Shown: positions 44,780 to 55,161, counted from the stretch's first letter. The stretch: 64,000 nucleotides of DNA from Acetobacter orleanensis (GCF_001581005.1 NZ_LHZV01000063.1:1-64000), one strand, 5' to 3'. Notes: generated by a model not told the origin, from the sequence alone. Program-made: numbers and translations.

Positions 44780-46513
44780 ATGTCATCACGTATCTCGTAC
44801 CCACCCCCCGACGCTGCGGAAAGCCCACCGATTCCCCTTGATCTGGAAAGAGTGGGGCGCTGGCCTGCAACCAGCCTCATTCCTTCCGGCCGCAGCATTG
44901 TTCTTGTTGGTCTGATGGGCGCCGGCAAAACCACCATTGGCCGCCGTCTGGCCACACGGCTCGGCCTGCCGTTTGTGGATGCGGACGTAGAAATAGAACG
45001 CGCCGCCGGTTGCTCCATTGCCGATGTGTTCCGCCTGTATGGTGAGGCCGCGTTCCGCGATGGTGAACGACGGGTCATTCGTCGTCTACTAGAAGGCCCG
45101 CCCATGGTACTGGCCACCGGTGGCGGCGCGTTTATGAACGCCAGCACCCGTGCGCTGGTCCGTGCCCGCGCCATGTCCGTCTGGCTACGCTGCCCGCTAC
45201 CGGTGCTGCTGCGCCGTGTGCAGGGCCGTACGCATCGCCCTTTATTAAATGAAGCCTCGCCGCGTGATGTGCTGGCCCGCCTGATGACGGTGCGCCACCC
45301 CATCTATGCCGAAGCCGATGTGATTGTTGATTGCGGAGACCACAACGTGGACCACAGCACGACCCGAGTCATTGAAAGCCTTGCTCTTTCCCGCAGGCCC
45401 GTGCGCCTGCCCGTCACACTTGAACATGCGGCTTATGATGTGGTGATCGGCACCAATCTGATCAGCCGGGCCGGAGCGCTTCTGGCCCCGGTGCTGCCGC
45501 AGAAGAAAGCCATTATCATCACAGATGAAAATGTCGCGGCCCTCTATCTCCCCGCCTTGCAGGAGTCCTTGCGGGAAACCGGCATAGAGTCTCGCGCATT
45601 GACAGTCGCCCCCGGTGAGCAGTCCAAATGCCTGAGCACGTATGAGACCCTGACCGATGCCATTCTGAAAGAGGGTGTCGAGCGCCGCACTACCATCATC
45701 GCCCTTGGCGGCGGCGTGGTGGGGGACCTTGCCGGTTTTGTGGCCGCAACCACGCTGCGTGGTCTGCCGTTTGTGCAAATCCCCACCACCCTGCTGTCTC
45801 AGGTGGACTCATCGGTAGGAGGCAAAACCGGCATCAACACGCGCTGGGGTAAAAACCTGCTGGGGGCGTTCCATCAACCGCTCTGCGTGCTGGCCGATGT
45901 GTCCGCCCTCAGCACACTCCCCCATCGGGAACTGGTGGCAGGCTATGCAGAGATCGTGAAATCCGGCCTGATTGGTGATGCAGCGCTGTTTGGATGGTGC
46001 GAGAAAAACGGAGACTCCGTCCTTTCTGCCGACCCTGACACGCTGACGGAAGCGGTCCGGCAGGCCTGCGCCTTCAAGGCCCGCGTTGTGGCGGCCGATG
46101 AGCGGGAGTCTCAGGCCAGCAATGGTCGTGCCCTGCTCAACCTTGGCCACACCTTTGGCCACGCGCTGGAAGCGGAACTAGGGTATGACGGCCGCCTGCT
46201 GCATGGAGAAGGCGTCTCTATCGGGCTACGGTTGGCTTTCGCACTCTCTGTCCGGCTTGGCCTGTGCCCACCGGAAGATTTGGCCCGCGTCGAAGCCCAT
46301 CTGCGCGCCATGAAGATGCCTGCAAGTATTACTGACCTGCCATACAGCTTTCGCGTGGCAGATTTGATAGCTCACATGCAGCGAGACAAGAAAATGCAGG
46401 ATGGGCGCCTCTCTTTTATTCTTGTGAACGGAATCGGAAGGGCCTTCACCAGCCGGGATGTCCCGGCTGAAACGGTGCATGATTTGCTCGTGGAAGATGG
46501 CTGCAAAGCCTAG
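44780..46513 (+). CDS. aroKB: Bifunctional shikimate kinase / 3-dehydroquinate synthase
   Basis: 577-aa fusion of two shikimate-pathway enzymes. Residues about 38-200 are shikimate kinase: Walker [15 protein letters not shown] (44-57), FVDADVEIE, and ATGGGAFMN (substrate GGG, 114-116). Residues about 208-577 are dehydroquinate synthase: [19 protein letters not shown] (310 on), [33 protein letters not shown] with a zinc-ligand Glu, and [12 protein letters not shown] with a zinc-ligand His. No stop or frameshift separates the two halves. I start it at the ATG at 44780, since upstream residues are unlike the family. Confidence 0.94.
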   Translation: MSSRISYPPPDAAESPPIPLDLERVGRWPATSLIPSGRSIVLVGLMGAGKTTIGRRLATRLGLPFVDADVEIERAAGCSIADVFRLYGEAAFRDGERRVIRRLLEGPPMVLATGGGAFMNASTRALVRARAMSVWLRCPLPVLLRRVQGRTHRPLLNEASPRDVLARLMTVRHPIYAEADVIVDCGDHNVDHSTTRVIESLALSRRPVRLPVTLEHAAYDVVIGTNLISRAGALLAPVLPQKKAIIITDENVAALYLPALQESLRETGIESRALTVAPGEQSKCLSTYETLTDAILKEGVERRTTIIALGGGVVGDLAGFVAATTLRGLPFVQIPTTLLSQVDSSVGGKTGINTRWGKNLLGAFHQPLCVLADVSALSTLPHRELVAGYAEIVKSGLIGDAALFGWCEKNGDSVLSADPDTLTEAVRQACAFKARVVAADERESQASNGRALLNLGHTFGHALEAELGYDGRLLHGEGVSIGLRLAFALSVRLGLCPPEDLARVEAHLRAMKMPASITDLPYSFRVADLIAHMQRDKKMQDGRLSFILVNGIGRAFTSRDVPAETVHDLLVEDGCKA

Positions 46514-46851
46514 AAAACCGCCGCTTTGAGCGGCGCGCTGCCCCATTTGGACAAACGCGCCGCAATTCCGCCTTATTCAGACACGAGACAGGCCCGGCAT
46601 TTGCAAACAGGCAATGTTGAATGCAAGCAGTCTTGAGCTGAATAGTTAAACATGCAGCAGAAGCATCTTGGGATACCGAAATGAACTGTTGCAAATAAAA
46701 CACGGTTATGGCTTCTAATCACTAAGAGCACGAAGCTGCGGGTTTCTATTTGGGAACCGATCGTTTTATACGGCTTTAGGCATCTTGCTGGGCCTGCCCG
46801 CTGAATGGTTGGCGGCAGGGTCGAACAGATGAAATAATTGAGGACGAAAAA
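46514..46851 (+). other. Long upstream region of the OmpA-like porin gene
   Basis: 338 bp with no credible gene. Bases 46600-46790 are AT-richer than the surroundings and probably hold the promoter. A short inverted repeat (CCTGCC 46793-46798, GGCAGG 46814-46819) lies 33-59 bp before the ATG, within the presumed leader. GAGGACG just before the ATG is the ribosome-binding site. Confidence 0.5.
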
Positions 46852-47994
46852 ATGCGTCTCCGCACGGCGTTACTCGCAACGACACTGATGGCAGCGGCTC
46901 CGGCGGCCGCATTCGCCACCACGATCACAGGCCCTTATGTTGATCTGGGCGGTGGTTACAATCTGGTGCAGAACCAGCACGCTCACACTTCTGGCTTTGC
47001 TGGCGGTGCTGACAGTGCTCAGAACACTTCTGCATCTCAGTTCCGTCACCATGACGGCTTCACCGGCTTCGGTGCATTCGGCTGGGGCTTCGGCAACGGT
47101 CTGCGCGCTGAAATCGAAGGCGTCTACAACTACTCCCAGATTAACCATCAGGGCGGCACGAAAGTTCCGGGCAGCACACGCGGCAGCGACCAGTCTTACG
47201 GTGGCTTCGTCAACGTGCTGTATGACATCGACCTGAAGCAGTTCGGGATCGACGCTCCGGTCACCCCGTTTGTTGGTGTTGGTGCAGGTTACCTGTGGCA
47301 GCATTACAACCCGACGACCACCAACTTCGCTAACGGCAACACCAGCCGTCTTGGCGGCACGAACGGTGGCTTCGCCTATCAGGGCATCGTCGGTGCAGCT
47401 TACGACACGGGCATCCCGGGCTTCCAGGTGACCACGGAATACCGCATGATCGGTCAGCCGGGCTCCTTCTCTGACGGTGCTTTCACGTCTACCGCTAACT
47501 ATGCAAACGGTCGTCATGGTCGTGGCAACACGAACTTCGATCACCGCTTCAACCACCAGTTCATCCTGGGCCTGCGTTATGCGTTCGATACGGCTCCGCC
47601 GCCGCCGCCGCCGGCTCCGGTTGTAGCAGCTCCGGCTCCGCTGCCGGCTCGCTCCTACCTGGTGTTCTTCGATTGGGATAAGTCTGCTCTGACTGCCCGC
47701 GCTCGCCAGATCGTGGCAGAAGCTGCTCAGGCTTCCACCCACGTTCAGACGACCCGCATCGAAGTTAACGGCTACACCGATAGCTCTGCTGCTCACCCCG
47801 GTCCCCGCGGTGAAAAGTACAACATGGGTCTGTCCATGCGTCGCGCTAACAGCGTGAAGGCAGAACTGATCCGTGACGGCGTGCCGGCTAGCGCGATCGA
47901 CATCCACGGTTATGGCGAAGCCCATCCGCTGGTGCCGACCGGCCCGAACACCCGTGAGCCTCAGAACCGTCGCGTGGAAATCATCCTCCACTAA
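46852..47994 (+). CDS. OmpA-family outer membrane protein
   Basis: 380 aa. Residues 1-22 are a signal peptide (MRLRTALLATTLMAAAPAAA). An eight-strand beta-barrel of about 220 residues follows (GPYVDLGGGYNLVQ, FIGLGLRYAF-like FILGLRYAFDTA). A Pro-rich hinge (PPPPPPAPVVAAPAPLPA) leads to a C-terminal OmpA-like peptidoglycan-binding domain (LVFFDWDKSALTARARQI, EVNGYTDSSA, HGYGEAHPLV). Codon use is strongly restricted (many CGT, GCT, AAC, GGT), unlike its neighbours, which points to very high expression. A strong terminator follows. Confidence 0.93.
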   Translation: MRLRTALLATTLMAAAPAAAFATTITGPYVDLGGGYNLVQNQHAHTSGFAGGADSAQNTSASQFRHHDGFTGFGAFGWGFGNGLRAEIEGVYNYSQINHQGGTKVPGSTRGSDQSYGGFVNVLYDIDLKQFGIDAPVTPFVGVGAGYLWQHYNPTTTNFANGNTSRLGGTNGGFAYQGIVGAAYDTGIPGFQVTTEYRMIGQPGSFSDGAFTSTANYANGRHGRGNTNFDHRFNHQFILGLRYAFDTAPPPPPPAPVVAAPAPLPARSYLVFFDWDKSALTARARQIVAEAAQASTHVQTTRIEVNGYTDSSAAHPGPRGEKYNMGLSMRRANSVKAELIRDGVPASAIDIHGYGEAHPLVPTGPNTREPQNRRVEIILH

Positions 47995-48016
47995 TCGACC
48001 GGTTCCTTGTGATCGG

Positions 48017-48049
48017 AAAAAGGGGTACCTTCGGGTGCCCCTTTTTTTT
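48017..48049 (+). terminator. Strong Rho-independent terminator after the OmpA-like gene
   Basis: AAAAGGGGTACC (48018-48029) and GGTGCCCCTTTT (48034-48045) form a 12-bp stem closed by a TTCG tetraloop, followed by more T residues. Confidence 0.93.
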
Positions 48050-48086
48050 GCTTTACTCCCCCGTCCAGCCTGAGGGATTTTGTTGC

Positions 48087-48623
48087 GTGACATCCTCCAC
48101 TCCATCATCCCCTCTGCCGGGCAACCCGGCCTCACCCTCCGATTCAGACACGCGGGCAAAACTGATTCGCCTGCTGAAATTCGGCACAGTGGGCGGGCTG
48201 GGGTTTTTGTGGGATTCGGGAACGGTGTACGCACTCCGCACCGTTATCGGGCTGACAGCTGCAACACTGGTGGCCTATTTTGTGGCCGCAACCCTCAACT
48301 GGATGCTCAACCGCCTATGGACCTTCAAGGGGGCGGGCCAGCATGACCATCCAGTGCTGCAATGGCTAAGGTTCCTGCTAGCCAACAGTTTTGGCTTTCT
48401 GCTTAACCGTGGCACGGTTTACACCCTGTTTTACACTGTGCCGCTCTGTGTGACGTATCCTGTGCTGGCACTGGCCGCAGGCTCTCTGGCGGGAATGTTC
48501 GCCAATTTCAACCTCAGCCAGAAAATGGTTTTTCGGGAAAAGCCCCCAGCTTCCGTGCAAGAACTGGCGGAAAGCGCCATTGCCTTTCCAGAGTCACCCC
48601 AAAACACCAGTGCGGAGCCATAA
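48087..48623 (+). CDS. GtrA family membrane protein
   Basis: 178 aa from the GTG at 48087, which has GAGGG ten bases upstream. LLKFGTVGGLGFLWDSGTVY is the first of four membrane helices; FVAATLNWMLNRLWTFKG carries the NxxWTF motif typical of GtrA, and AGMFANFNLSQKMVF matches the last helix. GtrA proteins are thought to flip polyprenyl-phosphate sugars used in surface glycan decoration. No partner glycosyltransferase is adjacent. Confidence 0.88.
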   Translation: MTSSTPSSPLPGNPASPSDSDTRAKLIRLLKFGTVGGLGFLWDSGTVYALRTVIGLTAATLVAYFVAATLNWMLNRLWTFKGAGQHDHPVLQWLRFLLANSFGFLLNRGTVYTLFYTVPLCVTYPVLALAAGSLAGMFANFNLSQKMVFREKPPASVQELAESAIAFPESPQNTSAEP

Positions 48624-48831
48624 CACCCACATCTCCCCGCCCCGCGCGCTAACCCCTTTCAGAGCCGCGCCGTGTGCGCTACATCTGGCAGCGGGTTAAG
48701 GAAGCTTTGTTGCTTTTTGCCTGGCCGTGAGGACTTTTCCTGCGTCATCCCCCTTCCGGACTACTCCGTAGAAGGCTGCTGACAAGGGAGATCACGCGCC
48801 CAACCAGTTTCAGGACCGTCTGCCTCACGCC

Positions 48832-51477
48832 ATGCTCACAACAAACGATATCCGCACCACCTTTTTGGAGTATTTTGCCGGACAAGGGCATCAGATCGTG
48901 CCCTCGTCGTCACTGGTGCCGCGCAATGATCCCACTCTGCTGTTCACCAATGCAGGCATGGTGCAGTTCAAAAACGTCTTTACCGGGCAGGAAACGCGCC
49001 CCTACTCCCGCGCGACAACCGCGCAGAAGGTTGTTCGGGCTGGCGGCAAGCATAACGATCTGGACAATGTGGGCTACACGGCCCGCCATCACACCTTTTT
49101 TGAGATGATGGGCAACTTCTCCTTCGGTGATTATTTCAAACCCGAAGCGATTGAACTGGCTTGGACTCTCATTACCCGCAATTTCGGCCTATCCAAGGAC
49201 AAGCTCCTCGTCACCGTCTATGCGGACGATGAAGAAGCCGCTGGGCTCTGGCGCTCCATTGCCGGACTGGATGACAGCCGGATTATCCGCATCCCCACGT
49301 CAGACAATTTCTGGCGGATGGGAGATACCGGCCCCTGCGGTCCCTGTTCTGAAATTTTCTATGATCATGGTCCGGATGTTCCCGGTGGCCCGCCCGGCTC
49401 CCCGGATGAAGATGGTGATCGGTTTGTGGAGATCTGGAATCTGGTCTTCATGCAGTTTTTTGAAGACCCGCCGGGTGTACGCTCCCCGTTGCCCCGCCCA
49501 TCCATTGATACCGGCATGGGGCTGGAACGCTTTGCCGCCATCATGCAGGGCAAGCGCGACAATTATGACACCGATACCTTCCTCTCCCTGATTCAAGCCT
49601 CCGCTGAGGTCACGCATCAGGCTGCGGATGGTCCGTTTAAATCCAGCCACCGCGTTGTGGCCGACCATCTGCGCTCCACGGCGTTCCTGATTGCGGATGG
49701 CGTTCTGCCCTCCAAAGATGGCCGTGGCTATGTGCTGCGCCGCATCATGCGCCGCGCTATGCGCCACCTGCATATGATGGGCACCACGGAGCCGGTTTTC
49801 TACAAGCTGCTCCCGGCCCTGATCCAGCAGATGGGCGGTGCCTATCCGGAACTGGTGCAGGGTGAAGCGCTGATCCGTGAAACCATGCGCAATGAGGAAG
49901 AACGCTTCAAAGCCATGCTGGACCGTGGCCTTGGCCTGCTGGAGGAAGAAACCTCCAGACTGTCCAGCGGAGCCGCTCTGCCGGGTGATGTTGCTTTCCG
50001 CCTGTATGATACGTTCGGTTTCCCGCTGGACCTCACGCAGGATGCGCTGCGCAGCAGCGGCCACACGGTAGATGTGGCCGGATTTGACGCGGCCATGAAC
50101 GAGCAGCGCCAGCGCGCCCGCGCCGCATGGGTCGGCTCTGGTGATACCGCACTGGAAACCATCTGGTTTGAAGCACGGGATAAATTCAGCGCGTCCGAAT
50201 TCCTTGGCTACACCACGGAACAGGCGGATGGTGAAGTTCAGGCTGTTATTGCCAAGAACAGCTTCCTGAAAGAAGCCCCCGTTGGCACGGAAGTCGCTGT
50301 GCTGCTCAACCAGACACCATTTTATGGGGAAAGTGGCGGTCAGGCCGGAGATACCGGCTTTCTGACAGCCTCCGGCCTGCGCGTTGCCATTACGGACACC
50401 CAGAAAAAAGCGGGCGACCTGATTGTCCACTACGGCACCGTGACCGAGGGCACCCTGCGCCCCGGTCAAGCCGTGACCGCTACGGTGGACCATGACCGCC
50501 GTTCCGCTATTCGCGCGCACCATTCCGCAACGCACTTGCTGCATGAAGCCCTGCGCCGCCGGTTGGGCGACCATGTTGCCCAGAAAGGCAGCCTGAACAG
50601 CCCGGACCGTCTGCGCTTTGACGTCAGCCAGCCGCGCCCGATTACACCGGAAGAACTGGCAGAGATCGAAGCGGAAGTGAACCGCCGGGTGCGTGAAAAC
50701 TCAAAAGTGGTGACCCGCTCCATGACGCCGGAACAGGCGGTGGAAGAAGGCGCCATGGCCCTGTTTGGCGAAAAATACGGGGATGAAGTCCGTGTTGTTT
50801 CTATGGGTGGCCCGGATGAGAACAAGGCCGCATGGTCTCTGGAACTCTGCGGCGGCACGCATGTGGACCGTACCGGAGATATTGGCCATTTCCGCATTAC
50901 GTCTGAAAGTGGCGTGTCCGCTGGTGTGCGGCGTATTGAAGCCGTGGCGGGCACCGCAGCAGAAGCGCTCTCCCTTGCTAATGAACAGCGCCTGACGCAG
51001 ATGGCCGCCATGATGAAAGTTGGCGTAACCGAAGCGCCGGAACGCCTGTCCCTGCTGCTGGAAGAACGCCGCGCTATGGAGCGGCAGATTTCCGCGCTTC
51101 AGCGCAAGCTGGCCGCTGGCTCTGTTGAAGCTGCTGGCGTGGAACAGGTAGGGGCAGCCCGTCTATCCACCCGCAATGTGGGAGAAACCGCCCCGCGTGA
51201 ACTCAAGGGGCTGGCGGAAACCATCCTCAAACAGGGGAATGCGGATGTTGTGGTGCTGATTTCCACGGCTGATGACAAAGGCAGCGTTGTCGCTGCTGTG
51301 GCCCCGGCACTGACGGACAAGGTCGATGCCGTGGCGCTTGTCCGCGCAGCCAGTGTCGCCATGGGTGGCAAGGGTGGCGGAGGCCGCCGTGATATGGCGC
51401 AGGCTGGCGGCCCGGATGCCAGCGCTGCCGATGCCGCTTTTGCTGCCGTGCGGGAAACTCTGGCCGGTCTGGTCTGA
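48832..51477 (+). CDS. alaS: Alanyl-tRNA synthetase
   Basis: 881 aa, full length. Class II catalytic core at the N-terminus ([35 protein letters not shown]), then the tRNA-recognition region. The editing domain carries the zinc/editing motif [13 protein letters not shown], with a second block [15 protein letters not shown]. The C-terminal DHHA1/C-Ala region includes [17 protein letters not shown] terminator follows. Confidence 0.97.
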   Translation: MLTTNDIRTTFLEYFAGQGHQIVPSSSLVPRNDPTLLFTNAGMVQFKNVFTGQETRPYSRATTAQKVVRAGGKHNDLDNVGYTARHHTFFEMMGNFSFGDYFKPEAIELAWTLITRNFGLSKDKLLVTVYADDEEAAGLWRSIAGLDDSRIIRIPTSDNFWRMGDTGPCGPCSEIFYDHGPDVPGGPPGSPDEDGDRFVEIWNLVFMQFFEDPPGVRSPLPRPSIDTGMGLERFAAIMQGKRDNYDTDTFLSLIQASAEVTHQAADGPFKSSHRVVADHLRSTAFLIADGVLPSKDGRGYVLRRIMRRAMRHLHMMGTTEPVFYKLLPALIQQMGGAYPELVQGEALIRETMRNEEERFKAMLDRGLGLLEEETSRLSSGAALPGDVAFRLYDTFGFPLDLTQDALRSSGHTVDVAGFDAAMNEQRQRARAAWVGSGDTALETIWFEARDKFSASEFLGYTTEQADGEVQAVIAKNSFLKEAPVGTEVAVLLNQTPFYGESGGQAGDTGFLTASGLRVAITDTQKKAGDLIVHYGTVTEGTLRPGQAVTATVDHDRRSAIRAHHSATHLLHEALRRRLGDHVAQKGSLNSPDRLRFDVSQPRPITPEELAEIEAEVNRRVRENSKVVTRSMTPEQAVEEGAMALFGEKYGDEVRVVSMGGPDENKAAWSLELCGGTHVDRTGDIGHFRITSESGVSAGVRRIEAVAGTAAEALSLANEQRLTQMAAMMKVGVTEAPERLSLLLEERRAMERQISALQRKLAAGSVEAAGVEQVGAARLSTRNVGETAPRELKGLAETILKQGNADVVVLISTADDKGSVVAAVAPALTDKVDAVALVRAASVAMGGKGGGGRRDMAQAGGPDASAADAAFAAVRETLAGLV

Positions 51478-51490
51478 TCCATCCCCGGCG

Positions 51491-51522
51491 CAGGGGAACG
51501 TCTGGCACGTTCCCCTGTTTTC
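51491..51522 (+). terminator. Rho-independent terminator after alaS
   Basis: CAGGGGAACGT (51491-51501) and ACGTTCCCCTG (51507-51517) form a perfect 11-bp stem with a 5-base loop, followed by TTTTC. Confidence 0.9.
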
Positions 51523-51558
51523 TTCCCACACCCCGGCTTTTTGTATGAGGACCCCACC

Positions 51559-52248
51559 ATGTCCCTGATCGACTCTTTCAAACTCGTTCTGGCCCCTCCC
51601 CATCCGGAAGCAAGACCCTTCCTGCTGGCCTCTGGCGCGACCACACTGGTTACCCGCTTTCTAGGCAAAAAGCTGTCCTGCCCGCTGCTGCGCCATGCCG
51701 GCACCGCCAGCGGCCTGTTCTTTGGCTTCTGCCTCTATTTCTTCCGGGATCCGGAACGCACAACCCCGGCCCGGAGTGACGTTGCCGTTGCCCCCGCGGA
51801 TGGCCGCGTTGTGTCTGTAGAAAAAATTGCTCCCCCGGCTGAACTGGGTATGGGCACCGCCCCGGTGTGGCGCATTGCCACCTTCCTGTCCGTGCTGGAT
51901 GTGCATATCAACCGGATGCCTGCCGCTGGCACTGTCACGCGCATTGCCTACCATCCCGGCCAGTTCCTGAACGCAAGCCTTGATAAGGCATCTGAACTGA
52001 ATGAGCGCAACGCACTTAGCCTGACCCTGCCAGACGGTCGGATGATGGCGGTTGTGCAGATTGCTGGCCTGATTGCCCGCCGCATTGTGTGCAGTGTGTC
52101 TGAAGGCGCAAAAATGGAAGCTGGCGAACGCTTCGGGCTGATCCGCTTTGGCTCCCGCACCGACCTGTATCTGCCGCCGGGTGTTGAACCTCTGGTGTCC
52201 GTCGGCCAGACCATGGTGGGTGGTGAAACCGTTATGGCGCGCCTCTGA
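51559..52248 (+). CDS. psd: Phosphatidylserine decarboxylase proenzyme
   Basis: 229 aa from the ATG at 51559 (GAGG eight bases upstream). Makes phosphatidylethanolamine. A membrane-associated N-terminus is followed by FFRDPERTTPARSDVAVAPADGR-type sequence, LSVLDVHINRMPAAG with the catalytic Asp-His, and FGLIRFGSRTDLYLP. In the last, cleavage between Gly and Ser would give the pyruvoyl prosthetic group. It is the short, non-mitochondrial form. pssA starts 4 bp after its stop, so substrate-making and substrate-using enzymes are in one operon. Confidence 0.95.
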   Translation: MSLIDSFKLVLAPPHPEARPFLLASGATTLVTRFLGKKLSCPLLRHAGTASGLFFGFCLYFFRDPERTTPARSDVAVAPADGRVVSVEKIAPPAELGMGTAPVWRIATFLSVLDVHINRMPAAGTVTRIAYHPGQFLNASLDKASELNERNALSLTLPDGRMMAVVQIAGLIARRIVCSVSEGAKMEAGERFGLIRFGSRTDLYLPPGVEPLVSVGQTMVGGETVMARL

Positions 52249-52252
52249 TCCC

Positions 52253-53155
52253 GTGACAGATCCGCAGACCCCAGCGCAACTCCCCGCTGCGCCCCCTTCT
52301 CAGGCTCCGCTTTCGCCCCGTGGGCTCCGCCGCAAACGGCTGCGTAAACGTGTGCGGACCAAAATTCGCGGGCCGTCCTTCAACCGGCTCATCCCCAACA
52401 TTCTGACCATGCTGGGGCTGTGTTCCGGCCTGACCGGCATGCGTTTTGCTGTGGAAGGGCGCTTTCAGGCAGCCGGACTAGCTCTGCTGCTCTCAGCGTT
52501 TATTGACGGTCTGGACGGGCGCATTGCGCGCCTGCTGCGCGGGTCCACACGGTTTGGCGCGGAGTTTGACAGTCTTTCAGACTTTGTCTGTTTTGGCGTG
52601 GCCCCCTCCTTCCTGCTGTTTTTCTGGGCGTTGCAGGATGGGGGCCGTTACGCGTTTCTGCCGTGTCTGATGTTTACAGTCTGTATGGCGCTACGTCTGG
52701 CTCGCTTTAATACGACGCTGGACGGTGAGGAAGACAAACCGAAATACGCCAGCAACTTCTTTACTGGCGTTCCGGCTCCCGCTGGCGCGGGTCTGGCGCT
52801 GTTCCCGATGTTTCTGGGGCTGGAAGCTGAAAAACTGGGCATAGACTGGCTTTATCGGCTGACACGCTTGCCGTGGCTCCCTACCCTGACCCTTATCAGC
52901 ACGGCGTTTCTGCTGGTGTCCACGCTGCGGGTCTGGTCCTTCAAAAACTTTAAGGTCCCGGCGCAGTATGTGTTGCCCGTTATGCTGGGCACCGGAGCCT
53001 ATACCGCCGTTCTGGTGGCTGATCCGTGGGCCGCTCTGGCTGCCGCTGGCGTGATTTATATGGTTTTGCTCCCGCTGAGCCATTTCAGCTTTCTCAAGCT
53101 GAAAAAAGCTGCCGAGGACCTTCAGGAAGACGTTGAGGACGAGCCCTCAGCCTGA
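52253..53155 (+). CDS. pssA: CDP-diacylglycerol--serine O-phosphatidyltransferase
   Basis: 300 aa from a GTG at 52253. Makes phosphatidylserine from CDP-diacylglycerol and serine at the inner membrane. The CDP-alcohol phosphotransferase motif is complete: DGLDGRIARLLRGSTRFGAE continuing to FDSLSD, with the metal-binding aspartates. Around eight membrane helices are predicted by eye. The N-terminus is Pro-rich, then very basic (RRKRLRKRVRTKIRG). The 3' end overlaps the convergent hydrogenase-like small subunit gene by 34 bp. Confidence 0.95.
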   Translation: MTDPQTPAQLPAAPPSQAPLSPRGLRRKRLRKRVRTKIRGPSFNRLIPNILTMLGLCSGLTGMRFAVEGRFQAAGLALLLSAFIDGLDGRIARLLRGSTRFGAEFDSLSDFVCFGVAPSFLLFFWALQDGGRYAFLPCLMFTVCMALRLARFNTTLDGEEDKPKYASNFFTGVPAPAGAGLALFPMFLGLEAEKLGIDWLYRLTRLPWLPTLTLISTAFLLVSTLRVWSFKNFKVPAQYVLPVMLGTGAYTAVLVADPWAALAAAGVIYMVLLPLSHFSFLKLKKAAEDLQEDVEDEPSA

Positions 53156-53634
53156 GGGCCTCCCGCACCGCGCACCCGCTGCCTGAACAGGGAACAAAGT
53201 CCGTCCAGCACCTGCTGGGGGGACGGCGGGCAGCCGGGAATTTGTAGGTCTATCGCCGCCTTGCGGTCCAGACCGCCCAGCACGGAATAATTTTCCGGGA
53301 AATAGCCGCCATCCACGGCGCAGCCCCCCACACAAATCACCCCCTTGGGTTTCGGCATGGCCTGCCATGCGGCGTCCACTACCGGAGCCATTGTCCGGGT
53401 AAGCGCACCCGTAACCAGCAGCACATCCGCTGTGCGGGGGGATTGCACAAAGCCAAAGCCTGCGCCTTCCATGTCATACGGCCCAGATGCCAGAGCTTCC
53501 AATTCCATCCCGCAGCCACCGCAGCCGCCTGTATCAATGTGGAACAGAAGCAGCGGCCAGCGCGGCCCGACAGGTTTCAGGCGTGTGCCACCCTGCCGGA
53601 ACGCGGCATCAAATACTGCGCGGATCAGTCCCAT
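53122..53634 (-). CDS. Hydrogenase-4-like small subunit (HyfI/NuoB-type iron-sulfur protein)
   Basis: 170 aa. Belongs to the [NiFe]-hydrogenase small subunit/NuoB family. Four cysteine ligands for the proximal [4Fe-4S] cluster are seen: Cys38 and Cys41 in DTGGCGGCGMELEALA (the CxxC spacing of hydrogenase-type proteins, rather than the CC of complex I), Cys105 in ICVGGCAVDGG, and Cys135 in IPGCPPSPQ. It is the last gene of a six-gene minus-strand cluster; its 3' end overlaps pssA. Because the partner large subunit has lost the Ni-Fe ligands, the cluster probably passes electrons to some other centre or quinone (inference). Confidence 0.88.
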   Translation of the reverse strand: MGLIRAVFDAAFRQGGTRLKPVGPRWPLLLFHIDTGGCGGCGMELEALASGPYDMEGAGFGFVQSPRTADVLLVTGALTRTMAPVVDAAWQAMPKPKGVICVGGCAVDGGYFPENYSVLGGLDRKAAIDLQIPGCPPSPQQVLDGLCSLFRQRVRGAGGPQAEGSSSTSS

Positions 53635-53661
53635 GACTGCACACCCTTCCTGTCCTGTTCT

Positions 53662-55161
53662 CTAGCCATCCAGAGCCGCCGCATTGACGCCGAGGGACTG
53701 CCGTAAAAGTCCCAAATCTGCCAAATCCTGCCCCGGTAGCGCGGCTTCAAACACCATCAGGGCTGCTGGGGCGGGATCATGCACAAAAACCTGCGCCACG
53801 CGGCCTGCGTGCAGGCGCACCCAATACAGCACGGTGCCCCATGGGCCTTCCGCCATTCCCAGCCCCTCGCCTGCGTCTGGTGAGAGGTCCACACGGCCGC
53901 CAGCGGTCAGCCCCAACCGGGGGCCAGCCTCACCCAGCATCCGCAGGCTTTCCCCAATTTCATCCAGCAGAATAAGCGCGCGGTCTTCCGCTGTGCCGCC
54001 CTGCCGCCCGGCTGTGAGCCGCCAGAGGCTCTGATAAACGCGCTGTGTTCGCCGTCCGTCACAGTCCCGCCCGGCTGCGCGTGCCACGGGGCCATCCAGC
54101 CCCACACGGTCCAACAAAGCGGCATCCACTGGCCCTACGCCACTCAACCGCACGGACAGCGCCGGGTAGGTCTGCCAGAGTGTGGCGAGGCCGGGATAAA
54201 TCTCATCCCCCAGCTTGGCCAGACTGGTGCATAAATCCCCCAGCCCCGTTGCTTCACGCAGTCTGGTGCCGCCGGGCACACAATGGTCCATCAACAGGCG
54301 GGAGCCGATAACGGGTGCGGAAAGCGCCAAAAGCTTTTCCCTGAACCATGCGCAGCGGGACGCCACCAGCAGCGCTCCGGCACCCCGCGCCAGTCCTGCC
54401 AGTGTGTGCAGATGCAGCAGAATACGCTCAAGTTCCATCAGCACCACGCGGATAAGCGCGGTTTCCGGCCCGACCTTACTTCCGCAGGCGGCCTCAACAG
54501 CCTGCGAGAACGCAGCCTGATGCGCCACAGAGCAGCCCGCCACCACGCGCCCGCTGAGTCGGCAGGCATCCTCCAGCCGACTATTCCGCCAACGGGCCGC
54601 AAGCCCGCGATGCGCGTAGCCGGATACCGTTTCCGCCGCCACAATAGTCTCACCAGAAACAGCCATCGCAACATGCAAGGACGTTTCCGTTCCCCCTGTT
54701 GCCGGGCCAACGCCGCCAGTCACACCGCCTGCGGCTAACAGAGTTTCCGAGGGTTGAAAGCTGATCTGCCCCTTGCGCCCTCCGGCAAGACCGGGCGAAG
54801 CGTCAAGTGGCGCTGTGGCGGACCAGACCTCATGGTCCACCAACGGGCGCACATCAACCGCCCACATGGCTTCCACGCCATACAAGTCATAAGCCATGCG
54901 TTCATACAGGCTGGAGACGGCGCGCGCGGGGGAAAGTGCTGGATAGCGTCCATTTTCCAGCGCCAGCGTGGCGGCCAGTGGCTGGGTGGGAGAAGGCATG
55001 AACAGGGCATGCACATCGGCTCCATCACACCACAACCCGGCAAAGGGCAGCGTGTCCTGCCCGAGGGCTGTCACCATATCTCGCCAGCCCAGCTCATCCA
55101 GCCGGAAGCGCCATGGGGTTTCCGTCTCCTGCCCGGAACGAATCAGGCTTACGGCATCCAT
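53662..55161 (-). CDS. Hydrogenase-4-like large subunit (HyfG-type) lacking Ni-Fe ligands
   Basis: 499 aa. Residues about 15-115 are a NuoC-like domain (SSLYERMAYDLYGVEAMWAV); from about 130 on it resembles the HycE/HyfG/NuoD large subunit (VSGYAHRGLAARWRNSRLED, MELERILLHLHTLAGLARGA). In true hydrogenases the first ligand pair is RVCGIC; here the place reads RVVAGC (residues 205-210). The second pair DPCxxC reads DPAPAA (462-467). Three of four Ni-Fe cysteines are thus missing. The start ATG overlaps the stop of the HyfF-like gene by one base (TGATG). Not a hydrogenase; perhaps a redox or quinone-binding subunit. Confidence 0.85.
   Translation of the reverse strand: MDAVSLIRSGQETETPWRFRLDELGWRDMVTALGQDTLPFAGLWCDGADVHALFMPSPTQPLAATLALENGRYPALSPARAVSSLYERMAYDLYGVEAMWAVDVRPLVDHEVWSATAPLDASPGLAGGRKGQISFQPSETLLAAGGVTGGVGPATGGTETSLHVAMAVSGETIVAAETVSGYAHRGLAARWRNSRLEDACRLSGRVVAGCSVAHQAAFSQAVEAACGSKVGPETALIRVVLMELERILLHLHTLAGLARGAGALLVASRCAWFREKLLALSAPVIGSRLLMDHCVPGGTRLREATGLGDLCTSLAKLGDEIYPGLATLWQTYPALSVRLSGVGPVDAALLDRVGLDGPVARAAGRDCDGRRTQRVYQSLWRLTAGRQGGTAEDRALILLDEIGESLRMLGEAGPRLGLTAGGRVDLSPDAGEGLGMAEGPWGTVLYWVRLHAGRVAQVFVHDPAPAALMVFEAALPGQDLADLGLLRQSLGVNAAALDG

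Noticed and set aside
46870-48234. A 454-codon open frame on the minus strand opposite the OmpA-like gene
   Set aside because: It lies antisense to a clear porin gene whose restricted codon use keeps the opposite frame free of stops. The product has no domain likeness and would run through the terminator.
49300-50574. A 424-codon open frame on the minus strand inside alaS
   Set aside because: Antisense shadow of a full-length alanyl-tRNA synthetase with all motifs; no ribosome-binding site or domain.
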